NCBI GenBank assembly: GCA_019689515.1
Contig: JADGHI010000076.1
Location: 1 to 11,643, forward strand
Length of the DNA: 11,643 nt
Reading direction: 5' to 3'
From: Acetobacteraceae bacterium
Lineage (GTDB): Bacteria > Pseudomonadota > Alphaproteobacteria > Acetobacterales > Acetobacteraceae
Positions 1 to 7,152 of this stretch are shown here, piece by piece; within the stretch, counting starts at the first letter, position 1, and the number at the start of each line of letters is the position of its first letter. The position numbers and the translations under genes were made by a program. The notes under the pieces were generated by a model. It was not told the DNA's origin. It did not search any database and was given only the letters and a program-made list of their open reading frames with translations.

Positions 1-67
1 CCGGGCCCGGCGGGGGGCCGGCGCCGCGGCGGGGGGGCGGGGCCCGGGGGGCCGGCCCGCGGCGCGC
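1..67. other. G/C-only tract with palindrome and G-runs
   Basis: No A or T occurs in the first 67 bases. The first ten bases form a perfect palindrome (CCGGGCCCGG). Positions 31-51 carry G-runs of 7, 4 and 6 separated by 1 and 3 bases, which is enough for a canonical four-tract G-quadruplex pattern on the plus strand, with a further run of 6 at 12-17. The tract lies directly after the stop codon of the minus-strand amidohydrolase, so it could form strong structures downstream of that gene. It could also be a low-quality contig edge. There is no T-tract, so it is not a classical intrinsic terminator. Confidence 0.6.
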
Positions 68-1123
68 TCAGCCGCCGAGGTCGAGCCGGTAGAACCGCGT
101 CGCGGTGCCGGCGAACAGGTCCGCCTTCTCCTCTGCGCTCGCCCCGGAGGCGAGGCGCTTGAAAGTATTCCAGCACACCGCGTAGCTGTAGCTGCCCTTG
201 TCCACCGGGAAGTTGCTCTCGAACATGCAGCGCGCGGCGCCGAAGGCCTCGATGCAGGTCTCGATATAGGGGCGCCAGGCGGCGGCGAGTTGCTCCGAGG
301 AGGGCGGCGTCGCCTGCTTCTCGAAGCCGAAGCCGTTGACCCGCATGCCGAGGCCGCCGAGCTTCACGTGCACATTGGGGCACTTGGCGAGTTCGCGGAT
401 CGCCGCGGCCCAGACCGGGAAGACCTCCTCCCGCTTGCCCTCGAAGCGCTGGATGCCGACCGGCCCGCCGACGTGGTCGAGCACGATGCGCGTCTCCGGG
501 AAGGCGCGCGCGAGGTCCGTCAGCTCGCCGATCTGCGGGTGCAGCAGCCAGGCGTCGAAGCTGAGGCCGAGTGGCGCGAGCTGGGCGAAGCCCTCACGGA
601 ACTGCGCGCTGCCGAGCATTCCCTTCGGCGGGTTGTAGGCCGGGTTCATCAGGACCGGGTCCTCGTCCCAGACCGAGATGTGGCGGATGCCGCGGAACCG
701 CCCGCCGCCGGCGCGGATATGCGCCTCCAGCACCTCGCGCACCCGCGCGCCAAGCATCAGGTCGGCGTGGCCGACGATGCCGGCGCAGACCTTCGCCGGG
801 CCGTACTGCCCGCTCGCGCTCATCGCCGCGACGCCGTTGACGAACTCGGTTTCGCCGACCGGGCGCATCGCCTCCGGCCCGTCCGCGCGGTGGAAGGCGC
901 GGCACTGCACGAAGACCGTGGCCACAACGTTGTGACCGACGTTCAGGTCGGCCAGCAGGTCGGGCAGCATGTACCGCCAGTTGGGCCGGTCCCACAGATG
1001 GTGGTGCGGATCGACGATCGGCAGCTCCGGCTCCAGGATCGGCTCCTGGTGCTTCGCGAGCCAGTCCTCGCGTACGGCGAGGTAGTTGTCGTGTTTCGCG
1101 GCCGCGCTGGTGCTGCTGCTCAT
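68..1123 (-). CDS. Amidohydrolase family protein (COG3618-like metal-dependent hydrolase)
   Basis: This encodes a 351-residue TIM-barrel hydrolase of the amidohydrolase-2 group, which also contains pyrone-dicarboxylate lactonase and sugar lactonases. These are cytosolic enzymes that hydrolyse C-O or C-N bonds, or decarboxylate, in small catabolic substrates. Visible motifs are the N-terminal metal-binding DPHHHLWD at residues 38-45, RGIRH at 144-148, HP at 195-196, LDHVGG at 215-220 and a C-terminal FESNFPVDK at 301-309. The last motif has Asn where many family members have the metal or catalytic Asp of SDWP. I chose the ATG at 1123 because GAGGGG lies 9 nt upstream and because the 41 extra residues of the longer frame look non-coding and reach into the divergent promoter region. 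The gene is divergent from the NIPSNAP gene. The family is secure; the substrate is unknown. Confidence 0.9.
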   Translation of the reverse strand: MSSSTSAAAKHDNYLAVREDWLAKHQEPILEPELPIVDPHHHLWDRPNWRYMLPDLLADLNVGHNVVATVFVQCRAFHRADGPEAMRPVGETEFVNGVAAMSASGQYGPAKVCAGIVGHADLMLGARVREVLEAHIRAGGGRFRGIRHISVWDEDPVLMNPAYNPPKGMLGSAQFREGFAQLAPLGLSFDAWLLHPQIGELTDLARAFPETRIVLDHVGGPVGIQRFEGKREEVFPVWAAAIRELAKCPNVHVKLGGLGMRVNGFGFEKQATPPSSEQLAAAWRPYIETCIEAFGAARCMFESNFPVDKGSYSYAVCWNTFKRLASGASAEEKADLFAGTATRFYRLDLGG

Positions 1124-1206
1124 GGCGGTTTCCCCCTCGGCGTGTGGGATGGATCGCACGAACCGTCCACCCGCCGCGACGCTGCCGTCAACCCGCCTCC
1201 CGTCTG

Positions 1207-1235
1207 TTGCCGCGCCCGGGCGCGCCGCATAGGCT
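1207..1235 (+). promoter_or_regulatory. Candidate sigma-70 promoter for the NIPSNAP-phosphatase pair
   Basis: TTGCCG (1207-1212) and TAGGCT (1230-1235) are separated by exactly 17 bp and lie about 30 bp before the NIPSNAP start. They match the consensus at 4/6 and 3/6 positions. The spacer overlaps a perfect 14-bp G/C palindrome (1211-1224) that could be an operator or chance in such G+C-rich DNA. This is inferred from spacing and position only. Confidence 0.35.
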
Positions 1236-1266
1236 TGCCGCGCCACCGAACCGGGGGAGGAAGCCC

Positions 1267-1593
1267 ATGATCCACGAATTGCGCGTCTATCACTGCGTGC
1301 CCGGCCGCCTGCCGGCGCTGCTCAAGCGCTTCGAGACCATCACCCTGAAGATCTGGGAGCGCCACGGCATCCGCCAGGCCGGGTTCTGGACCGTGGGCAT
1401 CGGCGAGTCGAACCAGGTCCTCTACTACCTGCTCGCCTGGGAGTCCCTCGCCGAGCGCGAGCGCAAGTGGAACGCCTTCCAGGCCGATCCGGAGTGGATC
1501 GCCAAGCGCGCGGAGACGGAGAAGGACGGCCCCATCGTCGCCAAGGTGACGAACGAGATCCTGATCCCCACCGCCTTCTCCGCGGTGAAGTGA
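1267..1593 (+). CDS. NIPSNAP family protein
   Basis: This encodes a 108-residue small alpha/beta protein of the NIPSNAP type (ferredoxin-like dimeric alpha-beta barrel). It opens with the family-typical pattern MIHELRVYHC, in which a strand ending in a Y-x-C/V segment leads into a helix that carries R-F (residues 14-22). A central strand has FWTVGIGESNQVLYYLLAW (40-58) and is followed by the W-N-A-F-x-x-D-P-E-W segment (69-78), also typical of the family. Bacterial members have no settled function. They often sit with catabolic genes and resemble the dimeric barrel of small monooxygenases. The ATG at 1267 has GGAGG 6 nt upstream. The next gene starts 10 nt after the stop, so the two are probably co-transcribed. 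Confidence 0.88.
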   Translation: MIHELRVYHCVPGRLPALLKRFETITLKIWERHGIRQAGFWTVGIGESNQVLYYLLAWESLAERERKWNAFQADPEWIAKRAETEKDGPIVAKVTNEILIPTAFSAVK

Positions 1594-1603
1594 CGGCCAT
1601 CGC

Positions 1604-2371
1604 ATGACGCCGGAAGCCGCCGGGCACGACCTCCCGCGCCTGATCGCGCTTGAGGGCTGCACCAACCTGCGCGACCTCGGCGGCTACCGCGCGGCGGATG
1701 GGCGCCGTGTGCGCTTCGGGCGCGTCTTCCGCTCCGCCTCGCTGGCGCGGCTGACCGAGGGCGACCTGGAGACCCTTGCCGCCCTCGGCCTTCGCACGGT
1801 CTGCGACCTGCGCGGCATACGGGAGAGCGCCGCAGCGCCCTCGCGCCTGCCACTGCGCGATCCGCCGGAGCTGCACGCTCTCTCGATCGAGCCCACGGTC
1901 GGCGCCTCGCTCGCCGACCTGCTCGCGCGTGGGCAGGCGACGGGCGAGGACGTGCTCGACCTGCTCCGCCGCGCCTACGAGGCCTACGCGACGGAGCATC
2001 TGCACCGCTACCGCGCGATGTTCACGCTGCTGCTGGAGGCGCCGCGCCTGCCGCTGCTCTTCCATTGCTCGGCGGGCAAGGACCGCACCGGCTTCGGCGC
2101 GGCGCTGCTGCTGACCGCGCTCGGCGTGCCGCGGGAGACGGTGATCGAGGACTACCTCGCCACCTCGCGGTTCTGGAAGCGCGAGCTGGCGCTTCCGCCA
2201 GGCACCGACCCTTCCGCCGCGGCGGCGCTGCTCGGCGTGCACCGCCCGCTGATCGAGCGCGCGCTCGACGTGGCGTTCGGCCGGTACGATTCCGAGGAGG
2301 CATTCTTCGCGGCCGAGTTCGGCTTCGACGCGGACCGGCTGGCGCGCCTGCGCGACGCGTTGCTCGATTAG
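1604..2371 (+). CDS. Tyrosine/serine protein phosphatase (Y_phosphatase3 type)
   Basis: This encodes a 255-residue cysteine-based phosphatase. The N-terminal NLRDLGGYR (residues 21-29) and VCDLRGIRE (67-75) are hallmarks of the bacterial tyrosine-phosphatase family related to Mycobacterium PtpB and Listeria LipA. The P-loop HCSAGKDRTG (154-163) gives nucleophile Cys155 and phosphate-binding Arg161. The Lys-Asp inside the loop is typical of the members that act on phosphotyrosine and also on phosphoinositides. A DY pair at 183-184 and a C-terminal FGFDADRLARLR segment complete the normal architecture and length. There is no signal peptide. The gene starts 10 nt after the NIPSNAP stop with only a weak ribosome site, so translation may be coupled. 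The substrate cannot be told from sequence. Confidence 0.92.
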   Translation: MTPEAAGHDLPRLIALEGCTNLRDLGGYRAADGRRVRFGRVFRSASLARLTEGDLETLAALGLRTVCDLRGIRESAAAPSRLPLRDPPELHALSIEPTVGASLADLLARGQATGEDVLDLLRRAYEAYATEHLHRYRAMFTLLLEAPRLPLLFHCSAGKDRTGFGAALLLTALGVPRETVIEDYLATSRFWKRELALPPGTDPSAAAALLGVHRPLIERALDVAFGRYDSEEAFFAAEFGFDADRLARLRDALLD

Positions 2372-2410
2372 CTCCTTGTCGGCCTGGTTGTGGTCAGGCC
2401 GACAAGAGGC
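2371..2410. terminator. Perfect 12-bp stem-loop between convergent genes
   Basis: CTTGTCGGCCTG (2375-2386) and CAGGCCGACAAG (2395-2406) are perfect inverted repeats around an 8-nt loop. Three further pairs (one a G-U wobble) extend the stem outward to 2371 and 2410 after one mismatch. The structure begins at the stop codon of the phosphatase gene and lies before the end of the convergent oxidoreductase gene, the classic place for a bidirectional terminator. Neither strand has a T-tract, so it may instead act as a Rho-assisted terminator or as a 3'-end stabiliser. Confidence 0.65.
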
Positions 2411-2522
2411 TGGCGCTTCTGAGGCAGCGATTCACGCCCTGGGTTTTCCCACCCAAGGCGATCGCGGCCTAGCAGCGGCGGCTGCGGCCGAGGCCACCCC
2501 GGCCGCCTCCGCCGCGCTGCGC

Positions 2523-3638
2523 TCAGCCGAGCGGCGGCATCGGCCGGGCGATGGTGCGGTCTATCGTCGTCTTGCCCAGCGTGTTCCAGCCGCGGTCGTA
2601 TTGCGGCGGGGTGCGCAGCGCCTCCATCCGCCCGAGCGCCGCCGCCGCGCGCAGCGGCCAGTAGGGATCGCGCAGCATCGCGCGCGCCAGCAGGATCAGG
2701 TCGGCCTTGCCCTCGGCGAGGATCGCCTGCGCCTGCTCCGGCTCGGTGATGAGCCCCACCGCGGCGACGGGGATGCCGGCGCCGCGCCGCACCGCCTCCG
2801 CCCCGGGCACCTGGTAGCCTGGCCCGAGCGGGATCTTCTGCTGCGGCGACAGGCCGCCCGAGGAGACGTCGATCAGGTCCACCCCCTCGCGCTTCAGCAG
2901 CCCGGAGAGCTCGACCGTCTGCGCCGTGTCCCAGCCGCCCTCGACCCAGTCGGTGTGCGAGACGCGCACGCCGAGCACCACGTCTTGCGGCAGCGCGGCG
3001 CGTACCGCGCGCGCCGTCTCCACCACGATCCGCGTGCGCCCCTCGAAGCTGCCGCCCCAACGGTCTGTGCGCTTGTTGGAGAGGGGCGAGCAGAAGCTGT
3101 GCAGCAGATAGCCATGCGCCGCATGGATCTCGACATAGCGGTAGCCCGCAGTGGCGGCACGGCGCGCCGCGGCGGCGAAGGCGGCGATGGCGCCCTCGAT
3201 CTCCGCCTCGGTCATCTCGCGCGGCGGGTCGAAATGGTCGAAGGCGATCGGGCTGGGGCCCAGCGGGACCCACTGGTTGGGCTTGCGCCCCTCGTCCCAG
3301 GGTGCGTAACGCCCCGCCTTGCGTCCGGCATGCGCGATCTGGATGCCCGGCACCGCGCCGTGCGCCGCGATCGCCGAGGCAAGGCGCGCATGGGAGGCGA
3401 TCTGCCCGTCCTCCCACAGCCCGACGTCGCCGGGCGCGATGCGGCCCTCGGGCACCACGGCCGTGGCTTCCACGCAGACCATCCCGGCGCCGCCCTGGGC
3501 GCGCGAGACCAGATGCGCGAAGTGCCAGTCGGTCGGCTTCCCGTCGGGGCCGCAGCAATACTGGCACATCGGCGAGACGCCGATGCGGTTGGGGAAGGTG
3601 ATGCCACGCAGGGTCAGCGGCGAGAAGAGATCGGTCAC
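2523..3638 (-). CDS. NADH:flavin oxidoreductase, old yellow enzyme family (YqjM-like)
   Basis: This encodes a 371-residue FMN-dependent ene-reductase/xenobiotic reductase with a TIM barrel. It reduces activated C=C bonds or related substrates with NAD(P)H in the cytosol. YqjM-class signatures are SPMCQY at residues 22-27 (Cys25 and Tyr27 correspond to the redox-tuning Cys and Tyr of YqjM), QIAHAGRKA at 100-108, the substrate-binding His172/His175 in EIHAAHGYLLHSF, the SNKRTDRWGGSFE segment at 187-199 and VGLITEP near 294-300 at the FMN phosphate site. Length is normal. The start is GTG at 3638, supported by GGGAG about 9 nt upstream. It overlaps the upstream lipoprotein stop by 4 bp (GTGA), which indicates translational coupling. 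The natural substrate is unknown. Confidence 0.93.
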   Translation of the reverse strand: MTDLFSPLTLRGITFPNRIGVSPMCQYCCGPDGKPTDWHFAHLVSRAQGGAGMVCVEATAVVPEGRIAPGDVGLWEDGQIASHARLASAIAAHGAVPGIQIAHAGRKAGRYAPWDEGRKPNQWVPLGPSPIAFDHFDPPREMTEAEIEGAIAAFAAAARRAATAGYRYVEIHAAHGYLLHSFCSPLSNKRTDRWGGSFEGRTRIVVETARAVRAALPQDVVLGVRVSHTDWVEGGWDTAQTVELSGLLKREGVDLIDVSSGGLSPQQKIPLGPGYQVPGAEAVRRGAGIPVAAVGLITEPEQAQAILAEGKADLILLARAMLRDPYWPLRAAAALGRMEALRTPPQYDRGWNTLGKTTIDRTIARPMPPLG

Positions 3639-4606
3639 GAGCCAGGACTCCCGGTATGCAATGGCGCCGGCCCGGCACGGCGGGCGACGGCGGCGGGAAG
3701 GGCGGGTCCCCAGGGCGGCAGGCGGCCGAGCCGGTTCTCGAGCACGACGAGCCAGGTCGGCGCCCCGGGCGGTCGCGGCAGTAGAACGCCCCGTGCATCG
3801 CTTGGGAAGCGGGTGAGGGTCACGGCATCGCGCACATTGCCCCCGATCGCCTCAACCATGCCGGGAGAGGCATCCACCACGATGTCGCAATGCATGGGCC
3901 GGAACCGGCCCCGTTCGGCGGCGCGATCCCGCCAGTGGCGTAGCGGCCGCGCGGAGCGATCGGCGCAGATCAGGTCGCCCGTCCGGGGCGCATAGGCATC
4001 GGGCGCGTGCGGCACGAAGGGCGCGAGCTCGGGAAAGGCCTCGGCGTCGGCGATCAGCGCGTCGATGTAGTCGGAATGGGCCGCCGAGGGCGGGAATTCG
4101 CGCTGGTCCACCCCGGCGCTGCGCATGACGTAGCTGATGAAGGCGGCCGACCAGGGCGGCTCGGCCCAGAGCGCCGCCGCGTCGCCCCCCGCGGGCAGGG
4201 GGCCGCCCGCCGAGGCGCCGATGGCCGCGCGGTAGCGCGCGCGGTTGCGGGCCACGGCGCCCTCGTCGTCGGGCACCGCGCGCCAGTAGGCAACCAGCCG
4301 GGGGAAGTGGATGGGCGCCGATTCGGCAGCGGTCGCCTCGCCGCCCTCGCCTGTGGCCGCCCGCTCGCGGGTCGCGCCCGGCGCGAACGGATCGGCGCGC
4401 TGCCGGCCCCATTCGATCCATTCCTCGATGGCGATGCGCAGCATCCGCTCCCGCACCGAAGGCGGGTAGGGAAGGGGTGGCTCCGGCGGCGGCGCCGGCG
4501 GGACGGCACAAGCACTGACGCCGAGCAGCGCGAGCAGCATCGCCACCGCGATGGCGGGCCGACCTGTGGCCGGTAGCGCCACCGCCCATGCGGCCCGCCG
4601 CCGCAT
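3635..4606 (-). CDS. DUF2272 domain lipoprotein
   Basis: This encodes a 323-residue secreted lipoprotein. A basic N-terminus (MRRR), a hydrophobic stretch at residues 17-30 and a lipobox V-S-A-C with Cys33 as the lipidated residue are followed by a Pro-rich linker (36-49). Ala at position +2 favours the outer membrane. The globular part matches DUF2272: PPWSAAFISYVMRSAGV (150-166), AAHSDYIDALI (175-185), GDLICADR (210-217) and HCDIVVD (239-245) followed by IGGNVRDAVTL. The order of a W-S/C-x-x-F-I helix, GDLI and H-x-D-I-V resembles the NlpC/P60-CHAP papain-like layout, with Ser in place of the usual Cys. Kinship to cell-wall hydrolases is my inference. The ATG at 4606 gives a proper signal; no clear ribosome site is seen. 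The gene is the first of an operon with the flavin oxidoreductase. Confidence 0.82.
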   Translation of the reverse strand: MRRRAAWAVALPATGRPAIAVAMLLALLGVSACAVPPAPPPEPPLPYPPSVRERMLRIAIEEWIEWGRQRADPFAPGATRERAATGEGGEATAAESAPIHFPRLVAYWRAVPDDEGAVARNRARYRAAIGASAGGPLPAGGDAAALWAEPPWSAAFISYVMRSAGVDQREFPPSAAHSDYIDALIADAEAFPELAPFVPHAPDAYAPRTGDLICADRSARPLRHWRDRAAERGRFRPMHCDIVVDASPGMVEAIGGNVRDAVTLTRFPSDARGVLLPRPPGAPTWLVVLENRLGRLPPWGPALPAAVARRAGPAPLHTGSPGS

Positions 4607-4953
4607 CGCGCCGGAGGTCCCGGCCGCCGCCGACGGCGCGCGGGAGCGGGAGAAGAGTACATGCCACGCGCCCGATTCCCGGCGGCCGCCTCGGTCGCAC
4701 CTGGCCTGGCCCCGCCCTCGGCGGTGCTCGAATCGCTTCCAGGTTTCGCGGATCACGACGGAGCTATGCCATCGCGGCGAACGGCGCGCACCACCCCGAG
4801 TGCCGGCGGGAGGCCAGAGGATGCCTGCGACGGCCTTCGCCCGATCACCGTCGCGGTGAGCCTGGCGCCGGCAGCCGCAGCCCCTCGGCCAGCACCGTGC
4901 TCCGAGGCAGCGCTACACGTCAGCGCTGCTGCGATCGTTCGTCCACCGCCCGC
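4607..4953. other. 347-bp gap without a supported gene
   Basis: This stretch lies between the start of the DUF2272 lipoprotein gene and the end of the 732-residue protein gene, both on the minus strand. It should carry the promoter of the lipoprotein-oxidoreductase operon, but no convincing -35/-10 pair was found. Open frames that cross it on the plus strand are Arg/Pro/Ala-rich and lack any recognisable motif. No strong stem-loop with a T-tract follows the upstream gene. Confidence 0.5.
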
Positions 4954-7152
4954 TCAGGCTGCGGCGGCCACCCGCGTATCCACGAGGGTCACGCGCCGCG
5001 CCGCCGCCGGCGCGCCACCCGTCTCCGACCCAGCCTTCCACGGCTCCGCCTGCAGCCCCGGCGCGGTACGGGCGATCGGCACATCCGTCGGCATCAGGGC
5101 GAGGACGGTCCAGGCCTGAGCCTCCGCATTGGTGGCCTCGGTCAGCGGCCCGGGCCGCACCTCCAGCGCGTCCCCGTTCAGGCGGATGCGGTCGCGCAAC
5201 AGGTCGAGGCAGAGCGTGGCGAGGAAGCCGAGCCGCCCGGTCTCGGCGGCGTCCAGCTCGATGGCGCCAGCCGCGGCGGCGGCCTGCATCGCGCGCAGGG
5301 CCCGCAGGGTCAGGGCGAGCTTGTAGCTCCAGGTGCCGATGTCCTCGGTCCAGCCGGCGTCCCCGGACGCCGCGCGGCTGCGCACCGCCAGGCTGTCGAA
5401 CGCCGCCCGGCGCGCGCCCTCCTGCGCCGTGCCGGTGGCCAGCCGGATCGCCGCGAGCGCCCGCCGCAGCGCCGGGCCGAGCCGCGGATCGTCACGATGC
5501 AGCGCCACCCGCGCGAGGGCGAGCATCGCGGCGGCGTGGCAGTCGAGATAGGCGGTGCCGGCCCAGGCGTCGCGGAACGCCGCCTCGGAGGCCGGTGCGC
5601 CGGGTTCCTCTCCGGCATCGCGCAGCAGGCCGAGCAGCAGATCCACCGCCTGGGACAGCCGCGTGCGGTGGCGGCGCTCCCCGCTGAGCCGCCAGAGACA
5701 GTCCAGCGCCAGGGCGACGAAGGCGAGCTCCCGCAGATAGACCCGCAACGGCGCGTCCGGCCGCTCCGGGGCGAGGGCGGCAAAATAGGCCTCGATCCGG
5801 CGCTCGCACCAGGCGCGCAGCCGCGCCAGGCGCTCGGCCGGCGGCGGGTGGCGGTAATGCCCACCGGCGGCGAGCAGCAGATGCGTCGCCACCGCGTTCA
5901 GCACCGCCCCCTGGTCGAAGCAGAGGCTGAGGTCCAGCCCCGGCGGGGCGGTCTCGGCGAGCGCGAGCAGCGCGGCGCGCGCCTCCGGGTCGGCGTGCAG
6001 CCCGCCGCCGACCAGCAGACGATCCTCCTCGACAGTCAGGGTCTCCTGCTCCGCCAGCCGCTCCGCCGCGTAGCGCGTGAGCACCCAGTGCAGCCGGCCA
6101 CGCTGCTCGACCGTCGCCTTGACGCTCAGCATGCGCTGAGGGTCGCATGGGCGGAGATAGAGACCGTGGGCGAAGCCCGGCGGCCGCCCCTCCTGCACCA
6201 GGGAAACCAGTGCCGCGCCCCCTTCGAGCACGGTGCTGGTCCCGAGCGGCAGCTCGGCGTGCCGGCGCGGCGGGGCGTGGGCGGGCCCGAGCCCATCCAC
6301 CAGAACCGCGTCGAAGGCCGGCTTGCCCTCGGGGCTCAGCTCGTCGCAGGCGGTGGTGACGCGAATCCGAGAGATCTCGCCGGCCATGCCGGGCGCGGGG
6401 ACGAAGCGCACGGTGAGGCGCAGCAGGGCGGGGCGTTCGGGCGCGATCTCGTATTCGTAGCTCAGCTTGCCGAAGCGCAGCGTGCCGCCGAACCGGCCGG
6501 CCCGGGCGATGACCGGACCGGCGTGGTGGAGCCGCACGCCGCCCGTCGCGGTACGCTCGATCCCGTATTCGGTGATCGCATCCTCGACATCGAGGCAGTG
6601 CCGGCGGCCCCGGTGGGTCAGCTCGAACAGGTTGCCAGTGTGACGGATTGCCGCCCCTCCGGGTCCGGCCGAGCGCACCGACTGCACCACCAGCCCGCGC
6701 GAGAGGTCGCCGGTGAGGTCGTGCATCGGCGTGCGGATGGCGAAGTCGCGCGGATCATCGGACAGGATCTGGATGCAGGTAGAGGGCACCGCCCTCGGCC
6801 CCGTCATCACGGTGCCGCTGGTGGCATCGGCGGTCATCGTGACGAGGCGACGGAGCGGCGGAGCCGCCGCGGCACCGGTCGCGCCGTCCTGCCCGCCACT
6901 CATCGCCAGGACGAAGTCAATCAGGCCCGAGGCGAAGCCTGGGTCGTCGTCCCACAGCGCAGGGTGGGCGAGCAGCTCAACGGCCTTGGCGTTGTTGTCG
7001 GTGCAGAAGCAATCGCCCTCGGAGGGCGAAGCCGCGGCGGTCTCGGAGAGCGGGACGACTTCGGTCTCGCCCAGAGCGACATGACGCGCAAGGCGCGTCT
7101 TGAGGAAGCGCACAAGACGTTCGCGCACCCCATCCTGGAGGCAGTCGTGCAT
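4954..7152 (-). CDS. Uncharacterised 732-aa protein: beta-rich middle, alpha-toroid-like C-terminus
   Basis: I do not recognise this protein. It has no signal peptide or membrane segment, so it is probably cytosolic. Residues 1-85 are a helical N-terminal part with a C-x-C-x-D-N-N motif at 48-54. Residues 100-380 look beta-rich, with alternating hydrophobic strands and many Arg/His (for example YEYEIAPERPALLRLTVRF at 232-250), as in a carbohydrate-binding sandwich. Residues 390-690 are helical, with repeated helix pairs around NAVATHLLLAAG (419-430), ELAFVALALDCLWRLSG (475-491), YLDCHAAAMLALARV (535-549), TWSYKLALTLRALRAM (607-622) and NAEAQAWTVLALM (675-687). This pattern suggests an alpha/alpha toroid such as those of polysaccharide lyases and glycoside hydrolases, but that is inference. 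The start at 7152 is the first ATG after an A+T-rich gap; a GTG two codons earlier is an alternative. No Shine-Dalgarno is close to either. Confidence 0.75.
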   Translation of the reverse strand: MHDCLQDGVRERLVRFLKTRLARHVALGETEVVPLSETAAASPSEGDCFCTDNNAKAVELLAHPALWDDDPGFASGLIDFVLAMSGGQDGATGAAAAPPLRRLVTMTADATSGTVMTGPRAVPSTCIQILSDDPRDFAIRTPMHDLTGDLSRGLVVQSVRSAGPGGAAIRHTGNLFELTHRGRRHCLDVEDAITEYGIERTATGGVRLHHAGPVIARAGRFGGTLRFGKLSYEYEIAPERPALLRLTVRFVPAPGMAGEISRIRVTTACDELSPEGKPAFDAVLVDGLGPAHAPPRRHAELPLGTSTVLEGGAALVSLVQEGRPPGFAHGLYLRPCDPQRMLSVKATVEQRGRLHWVLTRYAAERLAEQETLTVEEDRLLVGGGLHADPEARAALLALAETAPPGLDLSLCFDQGAVLNAVATHLLLAAGGHYRHPPPAERLARLRAWCERRIEAYFAALAPERPDAPLRVYLRELAFVALALDCLWRLSGERRHRTRLSQAVDLLLGLLRDAGEEPGAPASEAAFRDAWAGTAYLDCHAAAMLALARVALHRDDPRLGPALRRALAAIRLATGTAQEGARRAAFDSLAVRSRAASGDAGWTEDIGTWSYKLALTLRALRAMQAAAAAGAIELDAAETGRLGFLATLCLDLLRDRIRLNGDALEVRPGPLTEATNAEAQAWTVLALMPTDVPIARTAPGLQAEPWKAGSETGGAPAAARRVTLVDTRVAAAA

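Noticed and set aside
2430..2460. GGGTTTTCCCACCC-containing imperfect hairpin near 2440-2455 as a second terminator.
   Set aside because: The stem is short with a mismatch, and the T-run is in the loop rather than after the stem.
2376..3995. A 539-residue plus-strand frame over the flavin oxidoreductase and lipoprotein genes.
   Set aside because: It crosses two well-supported minus-strand genes and shows only the composition of a shadow frame.
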